Origin: Pseudoclavibacter sp. AY1H1 | GTDB lineage: Bacteria > Actinomycetota > Actinomycetes > Actinomycetales > Microbacteriaceae | Reading direction: 5' to 3' | Length of the DNA stretch: 64,000 nt | Assembly: GCF_002931055.1 (NCBI RefSeq) | Contig: NZ_PSXX01000014.1 | Span: forward strand, 1 to 64,000 | Shown: positions 35,316 to 43,742 of the stretch, piece by piece | How the letters are laid out: every line of letters begins with the position of its first letter | Numbering within the stretch: position 1 is the stretch's first letter | Notes under the pieces: model-generated | Seen by the model: only the letters and a program-made list of their open reading frames with translations | Told to the model about the DNA's origin: nothing | Database searches by the model: none | Made by a program: the position numbers and the translations under genes

Positions 35316-36692
35316 TCAGGCGGAGACGAAGAACAGGCGCTTGTTGGCGAACTCGCCGATCCCGATGGGGCCCATCTCGCGTCCGAAGCCCGAGTTCTTG
35401 ACCCCGCCGAAGGGCAGCTCTGCCGCCTCCGCCGCGATCGTGTTGACGTGCGCCATGCCCACCTCAAGGCGCTGCGCGATACGGGTCGCGCGCGCTTCGT
35501 CGCTCGAGAAGACCGAGCCGCCGAGGCCGAGCGCGCAGTCGTTCGCAAGGTCGAGCGCCTCCTCGTCACTCGACACTCGGTAGACCGTCGCGACGGGACC
35601 GAAGAGCTCGACGCCGTACGACTCGGAGTCGCGTGGGACGCCGGTGAGCACGGCCGGCGAGTAGTGGGCTCCCGGGCCGTCGGACAGCACTCCGCCGATC
35701 TCGAGCGTCGCGCCCTCCGCGACCGCCTTCTGCACCTGAGCATCCACGGTCTCGGCCGCCGTTCGGCTGGACATCGGCGCGAACTGGCCCTCGGCCATCT
35801 CGAGCTGGTCGCCGGGGACGAGTCCCGTCGCGAGCTTCTTCAGCTCCTCGACGAACTCGTCGTAGATGTCGTCCATGACGATGAGACGCTTGTTCGAGTT
35901 GCAGACCTGGCCCACGTTGTAGACGCGGAAGTCCCACGCCTGCTTCGCGACAGCCGCGACGTCATCCGAGTCGAGCACGATCATGGGGTCGATGCCGCCG
36001 AGCTCGAGCACGCACTTCTTCAGGTTCCGGCCCGCCTGCGCCCCGATGATCGCCCCAGCACGTTCGGAGCCCGTGAGCGAGATTCCCTGCACGCGCGAGT
36101 CGGCGATGAGTGTCGCGATCTGATCGTGCGACGCGAAGACGTTCTGGTAGCCCCCGACCGGGACGCCGGCCTGCTCCATGATCTCCTGAATGGTCAGGGC
36201 CGACCGCGCGCAGATGTCCGCGTGCTTGAGCAGGATGGTGTTGCCCAGCACGAGGTTCGGTGCCGCGAAGCGCGCCACCTGGTAGTAAGGGAAGTTCCAC
36301 GGCATGACGCCGAGCAGGGTGCCGACGGGACGATGCTCGATGAACGCCTTGCCGGGAATGGTGCTGGGGATCTCGGCGTCGGTGATGAGGCTCGGGCCGT
36401 GCACGCCGTAGTAGTCGATGATCGACGCAGCGAACTCGACCTCGTCGATCGACTCCTGCACGGACTTGCCCATCTCGACGGCGATGAGGTGGGCGAGCTC
36501 GTCCTTGCGCTCGAGGAAGATCGCGGCGACGCGTCGCACGACAGCGGCCCGCTCTTGCACGCTGCGCTCACGCCATTCCCGGTACACGGTGTCGGCGCTC
36601 GCGACGGCCTGCTCGATCTGCGCATCCGTCGCGTCGTCGAACGTCTCGATGATCTCGCCGGTCGCGGGATTCTGCACTCGGTACTCGGACAT
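35316..36692 (-). CDS. NAD(P)-dependent succinate-semialdehyde dehydrogenase family protein (458 aa)
   Basis: Aldehyde dehydrogenase of the GabD2/SSADH branch: VMPWNFPYYQVARFAAPNLV, Glu base in VLELGGIDPM, catalytic Cys in YNVGQVCNSNKRLIV and ELFGPVA. The start is ATG 36692 after GAGGAG; the open frame continues upstream through the promoter but is not coding-like. It diverges from mmsA. With PucR and a class III aminotransferase nearby it fits GABA or beta-alanine breakdown. Confidence 0.92.
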   Translation of the reverse strand: MSEYRVQNPATGEIIETFDDATDAQIEQAVASADTVYREWRERSVQERAAVVRRVAAIFLERKDELAHLIAVEMGKSVQESIDEVEFAASIIDYYGVHGPSLITDAEIPSTIPGKAFIEHRPVGTLLGVMPWNFPYYQVARFAAPNLVLGNTILLKHADICARSALTIQEIMEQAGVPVGGYQNVFASHDQIATLIADSRVQGISLTGSERAGAIIGAQAGRNLKKCVLELGGIDPMIVLDSDDVAAVAKQAWDFRVYNVGQVCNSNKRLIVMDDIYDEFVEELKKLATGLVPGDQLEMAEGQFAPMSSRTAAETVDAQVQKAVAEGATLEIGGVLSDGPGAHYSPAVLTGVPRDSESYGVELFGPVATVYRVSSDEEALDLANDCALGLGGSVFSSDEARATRIAQRLEVGMAHVNTIAAEAAELPFGGVKNSGFGREMGPIGIGEFANKRLFFVSA

Positions 36693-36749
36693 TTCGCTCC
36701 TCGGTCGCACGGTTCGTCGGTGCCAGTCTGTCGCAAAACCCGCTGCCAG

Positions 36750-36832
36750 TTTGGTCGAATACCGGGACGCGGCTCTACAAAGCCGCCATTCGAACGTCGG
36801 TGCCCGTCCGTAGGCTGACCATGTTTTCAGCC
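36750..36832. promoter_or_regulatory. Divergent control region with several inverted repeats
   Basis: Between the two dehydrogenase genes lie GCGGCT/AGCCGC (36769-36774, 36781-36786), GGCTGA/TCAGCC (36813-36818, 36827-36832) and TTTGGTCGAAT (36750-36760). A 9/11 match of the last, TTTTGTCGAGT, occurs at 40714-40724 in front of the aminotransferase gene. A common PucR site is possible but unproven. Confidence 0.35.
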
Positions 36833-36862
36833 AGAACAAGCCCGCACCCCGAGGAGCATCAC

Positions 36863-38383
36863 GTGGACTCTGCCCTTCCCACGATCCAGCACTGGATCGA
36901 CGGCGCCTGCTCGACCTCGACGCCCGCGCGCACCTCGCCGGTCTTCAACCCCGCACTTGGCGTCGCCACCAAGCAGGTCGCGCTCGCCGAGCAGGCGGAG
37001 ATCGACGCGGCGGTAGCGGCGGCGAAGGCGGCGTTCCCTGCGTGGTCGAACGCCTCCGTCGCGAAGCGCCAAGGGGTGCTGTTCCGCTTCCGTGAGCTGT
37101 TGAACGAGCGGAAGCTCGAGCTCGCGCGCATCATCACCTCCGAGCACGGGAAGGTCGTCTCCGACGCCGCTGGCGAGATCCAGCGGGGCCTCGAGGTCGT
37201 GGAGCTCGCGACCGGGTTCCCCCACATCATGAAGGGCGACTTCACCGAGAACGCCTCGACCGGCGTCGACGTGTTCTCCATCAAGCAGGCCCTCGGCGTG
37301 GTCGGCATCATCAGCCCGTTCAACTTCCCCGCCATGGTCCCGATGTGGTTCTTCCCCATCGCGATCGCGGTCGGCAACACCGTCGTCCTCAAGCCGAGCG
37401 AGAAGGACCCCTCCGCAGCGATCTGGCTCGCGGAACTCTGGAAGGAAGCGGGCCTGCCCGACGGCGTCTTCAACGTCCTGCACGGCGACAAGCAGGCCGT
37501 CGACGGCCTCCTCAACCACGACGACGTCGCCGCGATCAGCTTCGTCGGCTCGACCCCCATCGCGCAGTACATCTACGAGACCGCCTCCAAGAACGGCAAG
37601 CGGGTGCAGGCCCTCGGCGGCGCGAAGAACCACATGCTCGTGCTCCCCGACGCCGACCTCGACCTCGTCGCCGACCAGGCCATCAACGCCGGCTACGGGT
37701 CCGCGGGCGAGCGCTGCATGGCCATCAGCATCGTCCTCGCGATCGAACCCGTCGCGGACCAGCTCATCGAGAAGGTGAAGGAGCGCATCACGAAGCTCCG
37801 CATCGGTGACGGCACCCCCACCGACACGCACGCCGAGCCCGACATGGGCCCCATCGTCTCGGAAGTGCACCGCGACAAGATCGCCTCCTACATCCAGATC
37901 GCCCACGACGACGGCGCCGACGTGCTCGTCGACGGGCGCGAGATCAGCGCAGAAGGCGCCGAGGGCGGGTTCTGGCTCGGCCCGACCCTCATCGACAACC
38001 TCCCCACCACCAGCCGCGCCTACACGGAAGAGATCTTCGGCCCCGTCCTGGGCATCGTGCGCGTGAAGAGCTTCGAGGAAGGCGTGGAGCTCATCAACAC
38101 CGGCCAGTTCGGCAACGGCACCGCGATCTTCACCAACGACGGCGGCGCCGCCCGCCGCTTCCAGAACGAGATCCAGGTCGGCATGATCGGCATCAACGTG
38201 CCCATCCCCGTCCCCGTCGCCTACTACTCCTTCGGCGGTTGGAAAGACTCCGCGTTCGGCGACTCCAAGGCCTACGGCCTCCAGGGCTTCCACTTCTACA
38301 CCCGCGAGAAAGCCGTCACCAGCCGCTGGCTCGACCCCGCCAAGCACGGCGGCATCAACCTCGGCTTCCCCGAAAACGACTAG
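36863..38383 (+). CDS. mmsA: CoA-acylating methylmalonate-semialdehyde dehydrogenase (506 aa)
   Basis: Converts malonate or methylmalonate semialdehyde to acetyl- or propionyl-CoA. MmsA features: IISPFNFPAMVPMWFFPIAI, FVGSTPIAQYIYETAS, the GAKNHMLVLPDADLD stretch that replaces the usual Glu-bearing ELGGK motif (MmsA enzymes lack that general base), and catalytic Cys in GYGSAGERCMAISIVLAI. Start GTG 36863 has GAGGAG six bases away; a longer frame from 36800 lacks a ribosome site. It is the likely end step of beta-alanine catabolism together with the aminotransferase at 40789. Confidence 0.94.
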   Translation: MDSALPTIQHWIDGACSTSTPARTSPVFNPALGVATKQVALAEQAEIDAAVAAAKAAFPAWSNASVAKRQGVLFRFRELLNERKLELARIITSEHGKVVSDAAGEIQRGLEVVELATGFPHIMKGDFTENASTGVDVFSIKQALGVVGIISPFNFPAMVPMWFFPIAIAVGNTVVLKPSEKDPSAAIWLAELWKEAGLPDGVFNVLHGDKQAVDGLLNHDDVAAISFVGSTPIAQYIYETASKNGKRVQALGGAKNHMLVLPDADLDLVADQAINAGYGSAGERCMAISIVLAIEPVADQLIEKVKERITKLRIGDGTPTDTHAEPDMGPIVSEVHRDKIASYIQIAHDDGADVLVDGREISAEGAEGGFWLGPTLIDNLPTTSRAYTEEIFGPVLGIVRVKSFEEGVELINTGQFGNGTAIFTNDGGAARRFQNEIQVGMIGINVPIPVPVAYYSFGGWKDSAFGDSKAYGLQGFHFYTREKAVTSRWLDPAKHGGINLGFPEND

Positions 38384-38398
38384 GAGGCGGAGGAGGCG

Positions 38399-38421
38399 GG
38401 GCGCCCGCCCCGTGGGCGCCC
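38399..38421. terminator. GC-rich hairpin after mmsA
   Basis: GGGCGCCC (38399-38406) and GGGCGCCC (38414-38421) pair perfectly with a 7-base loop, 16 bases after the mmsA stop. The region to 38456 also contains near-duplicate words (GCGCCCGCCCCGTG at 38401 and 38434; GTGTCCGCTTC twice). Confidence 0.5.
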
Positions 38422-38576
38422 TGTGTCCGCTTCGCGCCCGCCCCGTGTCCGCTTCCCCGCGCCGGAGTTGTGGCGAGATGCGCTTCGGTACCGCGGCAGC
38501 AGCATCAGGCCACAACGCTGTCGCGGACAGGCGAGACGTGCAGGTGCCGCGCGGAGACACGAGGGAGGATGCACAC

Positions 38577-39056
38577 GTGCGAATCCTCCTCAAGCTCAAG
38601 CTCGACTGCCCAACCGAACTGCTCGCCGACGCCCTCCAGCGGCCGGAAGCCTTCCGCGCAGTGGCGGGCCCACTCGCGGAAGTGCGCTCGCTCGAACCCG
38701 GCGGCTTCCCCGAACGCTGGTCACCCGAGCGCCCGCACCGCGTCGAGATCCGCCTGCTCGGCGTGGTTCCGCTCGGCACGCAGATCATCGACGGCCAGTA
38801 CCGCGACCTGGGAGACGGGATGCACGAGCTCCGCGACCGCGGGTACCCGGAGTCGGGACTCATGGCCGTCATGACGACGTTCGAGCACACGATGGTCGTC
38901 TCGCCGCTGCCCGGCGGTCGCACGCTCTACCGCGACCAGCTCAAGCTGGGTGCTGGCCTCCTGACCCCGTTCGTGTGGTTCGGGATGTGGACCTTCTGGC
39001 AGAAGCGCGCCCTCAGCATGCGGCAGCTCGCAGACCGGCTCCGGAACGGGCAGTAG
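38577..39056 (+). CDS. Hypothetical SRPBCC-like protein (159 aa)
   Basis: No firm family. The pattern of alternating strands (VRILLKLKLDCPTELLADAL, VEIRLLGVVPLGTQIID, YRDQLKLGAGLLTPFVWFGM) with a C-terminal helix resembles START/SRPBCC ligand-binding folds common next to oxidoreductases. Start GTG 38577 is chosen for GAGGGAGG 8 bases upstream. An upstream structured stretch (stems 38467-38474/38519-38526 and 38477-38481/38512-38516) lies in its leader. It converges on pucR. Confidence 0.65.
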   Translation: MRILLKLKLDCPTELLADALQRPEAFRAVAGPLAEVRSLEPGGFPERWSPERPHRVEIRLLGVVPLGTQIIDGQYRDLGDGMHELRDRGYPESGLMAVMTTFEHTMVVSPLPGGRTLYRDQLKLGAGLLTPFVWFGMWTFWQKRALSMRQLADRLRNGQ

Positions 39057-39069
39057 CCGCCGCGCTGAG

Positions 39070-40680
39070 TCAGGCGTCGTCGAGGAGGCGCATCGCCGAC
39101 CACACCTCGGCCCGCCCCGCGAAGGACTGCAGGTCGATGCCGAGGAGCTGCTCTGCCGTGGTCACGCGGCTGCGAAGCGTGTGCCGGTGGATGCCGAGTG
39201 ACTTCGCGACCGGGTCCCACGCGCAGTTCCCCTCCGTCCAGGCGGCGAGCGTGTCGAGCAGCAGGCGGCCCTGCTCCCCATGCTCGAGCAGGGGCTGCAG
39301 GACGCGGCGCGCGGTGACTCGGCCGTCGGCCGCCTCGAGCGCGCCGAGCATCCCCGTCGTGGCGAGGTCCTCGAACCGCACGGACGGCCGGTTCGGCGTG
39401 CTGCGCTCCGCGGCCTTGCGCGCCTCCGCGAGCAGTCGCGGCAGCTCGGGCCAGTCGCCGGGCGCGGAGGCGCCGGCCGAGAAGCCAGCCTCTGTGAGCG
39501 CCTCGAGCAGTGCCGCGCCCCCTCGTGCTGGCACGATCGCCACGAGGTCGTGGTCCCGTGCGGCGAAGAAGATCGGCTCGGGACCGGACCCCGCGAGCCG
39601 CTCGAGCCGGTCGAGCAGCGCCTGCCCGGGTTCGCCGCCCCGCGCCTGCATGACCCGGATCGGAGCCGCGGGGAGCTTGCCCCACACCGTCTCGGCAGTG
39701 CGCGTCGCCACCTCCATCTCGCCGGCGAGGAGCAGCTCGAGGAGGCCGACGCGCAGGTGCCCGCGGGCCGCATCCAGCTCCCGATTCTGCTCGAGCGCGA
39801 TCGACGCGTGACCGATCGCGCTCGCGACGAGGTCGTTGCCCGCCAGATCAAGCGGGGCTCGCCCGCCGACCGCGAGCACCCCGCGGAGCTGGCCGTGCTG
39901 GCCGACGGTCTGCAGGGTCACGTCACCGCTCTCGCCGTGCAGGTGCGCCCCCGAGCGACCGCCGCGCGCGAGGAGGCTCTGCACCATCCGCTCGATCTCA
40001 GGGGCTTCGTTCTCCGGCACCCGGATGCGCGTCTGCGCGTCCACGCGGAGCCCCGTCGAGTCGTAGAGCGCCACCCAGCTCTCCAGCTGCCGTTCGAGCT
40101 CGACGAGGATCGCGCCGAGACCGCCGGGCCTGAGGGCGGCCCTCGCGAGCTTGCGCTGCGCCTGCAGCGACCATTCGAGCCGTGCTCGCTGCTCAAGGGC
40201 GCGCTGGTCCGCGAGGTAGCGGATGATGCCGATGAACGGGGTGCGTTCGGCGACCTCGACGAGCGTCAGGCCGTGGCGCTCGCAGGCGGCGACGAGGTCA
40301 GCGGGCACCTCCGCGTGGATGACCTCGGTCGCGAAGCCGAGCGCCGCGATGTCGGCCGCCCGCAGTCGGGCGACATAGGCGTCGAAGACGTCCTCGCTGG
40401 CGAGCGCTTGGAATCGAACGGTCGCGGTCGCGGAGACCGGCGAGCGCAGTCCGTTCGCGGCGCTCTGCGGCTGCGCTCCGGGGCCCGGCACCTCGGACAC
40501 CGCGAACTGCATGCCATCGGTGAGCAGGAGCTGGCCGGCTTCGAGCCACGGTGTCGGGTCGCCGAGGTCGGAGCTGTGCGCCCACACGAGCTCGCGGTCC
40601 AGTGCGCTCGCGTCCGCGGCGTGCAGCACCCGCAGCTTGAACTCGGTCTCCTCCACGAGCTCGCGCAGCGTGACACTCAC
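39070..40680 (-). CDS. PucR-family transcriptional regulator (536 aa)
   Basis: The N-terminal PucR sensor domain begins at VTLRELVEETEFKLRVLHAA. A GGDEF-like CdaR central domain follows, and the C terminus is an HTH_30 (WDPVAKSLGIHRHTLRSRVT). PucR/CdaR-type regulators control purine, allantoin, GABA or beta-alanine use in actinobacteria and bacilli. GTG 40680 is selected because it starts the PucR domain; the frame is open further up, into the divergent aminotransferase gene. It probably activates the aminotransferase and the semialdehyde dehydrogenases. Confidence 0.88.
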   Translation of the reverse strand: MSVTLRELVEETEFKLRVLHAADASALDRELVWAHSSDLGDPTPWLEAGQLLLTDGMQFAVSEVPGPGAQPQSAANGLRSPVSATATVRFQALASEDVFDAYVARLRAADIAALGFATEVIHAEVPADLVAACERHGLTLVEVAERTPFIGIIRYLADQRALEQRARLEWSLQAQRKLARAALRPGGLGAILVELERQLESWVALYDSTGLRVDAQTRIRVPENEAPEIERMVQSLLARGGRSGAHLHGESGDVTLQTVGQHGQLRGVLAVGGRAPLDLAGNDLVASAIGHASIALEQNRELDAARGHLRVGLLELLLAGEMEVATRTAETVWGKLPAAPIRVMQARGGEPGQALLDRLERLAGSGPEPIFFAARDHDLVAIVPARGGAALLEALTEAGFSAGASAPGDWPELPRLLAEARKAAERSTPNRPSVRFEDLATTGMLGALEAADGRVTARRVLQPLLEHGEQGRLLLDTLAAWTEGNCAWDPVAKSLGIHRHTLRSRVTTAEQLLGIDLQSFAGRAEVWSAMRLLDDA

Positions 40681-40788
40681 GCCAGCCCCCTGGGCGCGGA
40701 ACCATGCTGACGCTTTTGTCGAGTCATGGCACCCATTCTCACCGATTTGACCACGAACGCGACGCATTCCGGGCCGCAGAGTGGAGAC

Positions 40789-42108
40789 ATGACCGCTCCC
40801 ACCCTCAGCCCCCACCTCAGCAACACGGACGTTCGCGAGCGCGACCTCGCCTCGGTGTTCCACTCCTGGTCAGCTCAGGGGAAGATCTCGCCGCTGCCCA
40901 TCGCCCGCGGCGAAGGCGCGAGACTGTGGGACTTCGACGGCAACGAGTACCTCGATTTCTCGAGCCAGCTCGTGAACGTCACGATCGGCTACCAGCACCC
41001 GAAGGTCATCGCGGCCATCCAGGAGCAGGCCGCGAAGCTCGTGACGATCGCCCCGGCGCACGCCAACGAGACCAGGGCGAAGGCGGCGGAGCTGATCCTG
41101 TCGCACGCCCCAGAGAGCTTCTCGAAGGTGTTCTTCACGAACGGCGGTGCGGATGCGGTCGAGAACGCGACTCGCATGGCCCGCCTCTCGACGGGGCGCG
41201 ACAAGGTCGTGTCCCTGTACCGCAGCTACCACGGCAACACGGGAGCCGCGATCGTCGCGACCGGCGACTGGCGACGCATCCCCAACGAGTACGCGCGCGG
41301 CCACGTGCACGCCTTCGGCCCGTACCTGTACCGCTCGGAATTCTGGGCCGAGACGCCCGAGCAGGAGAGCGCACGGGCACTTCGACACCTCGAGCGCGTC
41401 GTCCAGGCGGAGGGCCCCGCGTCCGTCGCGGCCATCCTCATCGAGAGCATCCCCGGAACCGCTGGCGTGCTCGTGCCGCCGCCCGGGTACCTTGCCGGCG
41501 TGCGGGAGATCTGCGACCGCTACGGCGTCCTGCTCATCCTCGACGAGGTCATGGCCGGGTTCGGGCGGACCGGCGAGTGGTTCGCGTTCGATGCCTACGA
41601 TGTCCGTCCCGACCTCATCACCTTCGCGAAGGGCGTCAACTCGGGCTACGTGCCGGTCGGCGGGGTCATCATCTCCGAGGAGATCGCCGCGCGCTTCGAC
41701 GAGGAGGTCTTCCCAGGCGGGCTCACGTACTCGGGGCATCCACTGGCCGCCGCATCCATCGTCGCGACCCTCGAGACCATGGAGGAGGAGGGCATCGTCG
41801 AGAACGCGGCCCGCCTCGGACGCGAGGTCATCGGCCCCGAACTGCACGAGCTTGCCGCACGTCACGACGTCGTCGGCGAGGTGCGCGGCAAGGGTGTCTT
41901 CTGGGCGGTCGAGCTGGTCAGCGACCCGCTGACGCGCGCCCCGCTCGCCGCGGCCGACATGGCGACCATCAAATCGCAGCTCGTGGCCCGCGGCCTGCTG
42001 CCGTTCGTCGCCGACAACCGCATCCACGTCGTGCCACCCGCCGTCATCACCGACGCCGATGCGCTCCGCGGCATTGCCATCATCGACGAGGTGCTCGCCG
42101 GATTCTGA
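40789..42108 (+). CDS. Class III aminotransferase (beta-alanine/GABA type, 439 aa)
   Basis: Fold-type I PLP enzyme of the omega-amino-acid:pyruvate / GABA aminotransferase group: TNGGADAVENATRMARLSTG, the PLP-binding Asp in LLILDEVMAGFGRTGEWFAF, and the Schiff-base Lys in LITFAKGVNSGYVPVGG. The start is ATG 40789 with GGAGA. It is divergent from pucR. Combined with mmsA and the SSADH it would turn beta-alanine or GABA into acetyl-CoA or succinate. Which amine is used cannot be told. Confidence 0.92.
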   Translation: MTAPTLSPHLSNTDVRERDLASVFHSWSAQGKISPLPIARGEGARLWDFDGNEYLDFSSQLVNVTIGYQHPKVIAAIQEQAAKLVTIAPAHANETRAKAAELILSHAPESFSKVFFTNGGADAVENATRMARLSTGRDKVVSLYRSYHGNTGAAIVATGDWRRIPNEYARGHVHAFGPYLYRSEFWAETPEQESARALRHLERVVQAEGPASVAAILIESIPGTAGVLVPPPGYLAGVREICDRYGVLLILDEVMAGFGRTGEWFAFDAYDVRPDLITFAKGVNSGYVPVGGVIISEEIAARFDEEVFPGGLTYSGHPLAAASIVATLETMEEEGIVENAARLGREVIGPELHELAARHDVVGEVRGKGVFWAVELVSDPLTRAPLAAADMATIKSQLVARGLLPFVADNRIHVVPPAVITDADALRGIAIIDEVLAGF

Positions 42109-42190
42109 GCGCTGGGCCTCGGCGCCGCCGCGCTCCTGCACGACTGGACTGCTGCGGCAATGGGTGTCGCCGCGAACGGAATCGCGTTTC

Positions 42191-42270
42191 CTGTCCAACT
42201 TCCGTGACGATTCGGCACCGGCGGACCGCCGGGGCGTCAGCGCAAGCACGGCGTCACGGAAGTTGGACAG
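42191..42270. terminator. Inverted repeat between convergent genes
   Basis: A perfect 19-bp inverted repeat (42191-42209 and 42252-42270) encloses 42 bases that contain a second tight hairpin, CCGGCGG-A-CCGCCGG (42218-42232). It lies between the aminotransferase stop and the convergent membrane protein. It is probably a bidirectional terminator, without U-tract. Confidence 0.6.
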
Positions 42271-42310
42271 CCGCGGCTTCGCGCCGCAGGGAACGCCCGC
42301 GGCCGAGGGC

Positions 42311-42892
42311 CTACTTGTCCTCTGGCGGCGGAATCAGCGCCATGAGCGCAGTGAGGCCGCCGATCACGAGGCCCGTCTTGGTGTGCGCGGCCGTCACCCC
42401 GCCGTTGGCGCGACGCTCGCCGAAGCGGTAGATCCACCGCTCGCCGGCGACAGCGGCGAGGATCGCCCCGGCTCCAGCAGCCGTGGCGAGCCCGCCGAGG
42501 GCGACCCGGCTCGCCGGAGAGAGCGAGATCCAGAACTGGGAGAAGCTCTGCGGCTTCCCGTCTGCACCGTCTTCACCGTTCGGTCGCTCGCCCGACGCCG
42601 GGTGTGGCGCATCAGCCTGCTCGCCTGGGCCGCCGATGAGCTCGCCCGGTGCCTGCGCCGCCGGCTGCACGAGCAGGTCGGTGTCTTCGGCGCGGCCGCG
42701 CTTGCCGATCTTCAGCTCGTCGTACTCCGACGCCGCGAGCCCGCCGACGCCGAGGGCCAGCATCGTCTTCGCGACTCCGCGACCAGCCCTCGACGAGATC
42801 ACGTCAGGGGTGGCGTAGTAGAGGGCGGTCAGCGCGCCCTGTCCCGCTGCCAGGATCGCGCGCTTGCGGAGGTCGGTTCTCGGAGAAGTCAT
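42311..42892 (-). CDS. Hypothetical membrane-associated protein (193 aa)
   Basis: Not recognised. Two or three hydrophobic stretches (GVAKTMLALGVGGLAAS, ALGGLATAAGAGAILAAVAG, TGLVIGGLTALMALIPP) flank an acidic, Pro/Gly-rich linker (about residues 65-115). This layout is seen in Microbacteriaceae peptidase-adjacent proteins of unknown role. It is convergent with the aminotransferase gene. Confidence 0.65.
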   Translation of the reverse strand: MTSPRTDLRKRAILAAGQGALTALYYATPDVISSRAGRGVAKTMLALGVGGLAASEYDELKIGKRGRAEDTDLLVQPAAQAPGELIGGPGEQADAPHPASGERPNGEDGADGKPQSFSQFWISLSPASRVALGGLATAAGAGAILAAVAGERWIYRFGERRANGGVTAAHTKTGLVIGGLTALMALIPPPEDK

Positions 42893-42948
42893 GCCCCCAT
42901 TGTCCCGACTCGGTCTGATCAGAGCCTCAGCGGCGAACCGCAGCGCGG

Positions 42949-43626
42949 CTAGGCCGCGCCTCCACCTGCGGCCATGCGCATGAGGTCGGAGTTCAGCTCG
43001 ATGCCGAGCTCGGTTCCGCCTGCGCTGCCGAGCTCGTGCTGGTAGCCGCCCCAGTTGTCGCCGCGGATCGTCTGCTCGACGCCAGCCTCCATCAGGGCGA
43101 GGAGCTCGACGGATGCGCGCTCGATGCGGGACCCGAGGCCCGCATCCTGCCAGTCCTCGGTTGAGGCGAAGAGCGACGTGGGCGCGGTCATGGTGCGCAG
43201 GTACGCGAACATCGACCGCATCTGCTCGTCCACGACAAGCGCGTGACGCGCAGTGCCGGCGGTTGCGGCGAGCACGACGGGCTTGGCGATGAGGAGGTCG
43301 TTGTCGAGGGTCTGGAAGAACGACGTGAAGAGTCCGCTCGGCCCGGCCTTGTAGACGGGGGCGGCCGCGATGATGCCGTCGGCGTCGCGGAGCGCCGCGA
43401 TGGCGCGCTCGAACTGGGGGCCGAAGCTCTGCGAGCCGAGGGCTGCTGGCAGTTCGGGGAGGAGCATCCGCAGATCGATGTGCGTCGATACAACGTCACG
43501 GCCTCGTGTCGCCGCGAGCTTGGAGACGCCACGCTCGATGCGGTCTGCGAGCAGCTTCGTCGACGACGGGTCGCTGATACCGGCGTTGACGACGGCGACG
43601 CGGTAGGCGCCTTGTGCGTTGGTCAT
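42949..43626 (-). CDS. NAD(P)H-dependent FMN reductase, LLM-partner (CE1759) type (225 aa)
   Basis: Flavodoxin-fold reductase: VAVVNAGISDPSSTKLLADR (phosphate loop), ADGIIAAAPVYKAGPSGLFTSF and LVVDEQMRSMFAYLRT. It supplies reduced FMN to the two-component monooxygenase encoded just upstream (116-bp gap, same strand). GGAAGG precedes ATG 43626. The long frame running through both genes on this strand is an artefact. Confidence 0.9.
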   Translation of the reverse strand: MTNAQGAYRVAVVNAGISDPSSTKLLADRIERGVSKLAATRGRDVVSTHIDLRMLLPELPAALGSQSFGPQFERAIAALRDADGIIAAAPVYKAGPSGLFTSFFQTLDNDLLIAKPVVLAATAGTARHALVVDEQMRSMFAYLRTMTAPTSLFASTEDWQDAGLGSRIERASVELLALMEAGVEQTIRGDNWGGYQHELGSAGGTELGIELNSDLMRMAAGGGAA

Positions 43627-43742
43627 GGAAGTCCTTCCGAACGGGTTGGAGCTGAGGAGAGAGCGAAAAGCAGAGGCGAGGAGCCGAACGGATGCGCGGG
43701 GCCGGTCGAATGGGCCGGCCCCGCGCACTCGCTTCGCGGTCG

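Noticed and set aside
38384-38576. Possible mobile-element remnant or attC-like site between mmsA and the next gene
   Set aside because: Only short GC-rich repeats and a hairpin are present; no recombinase, conserved core site or target duplication is visible.
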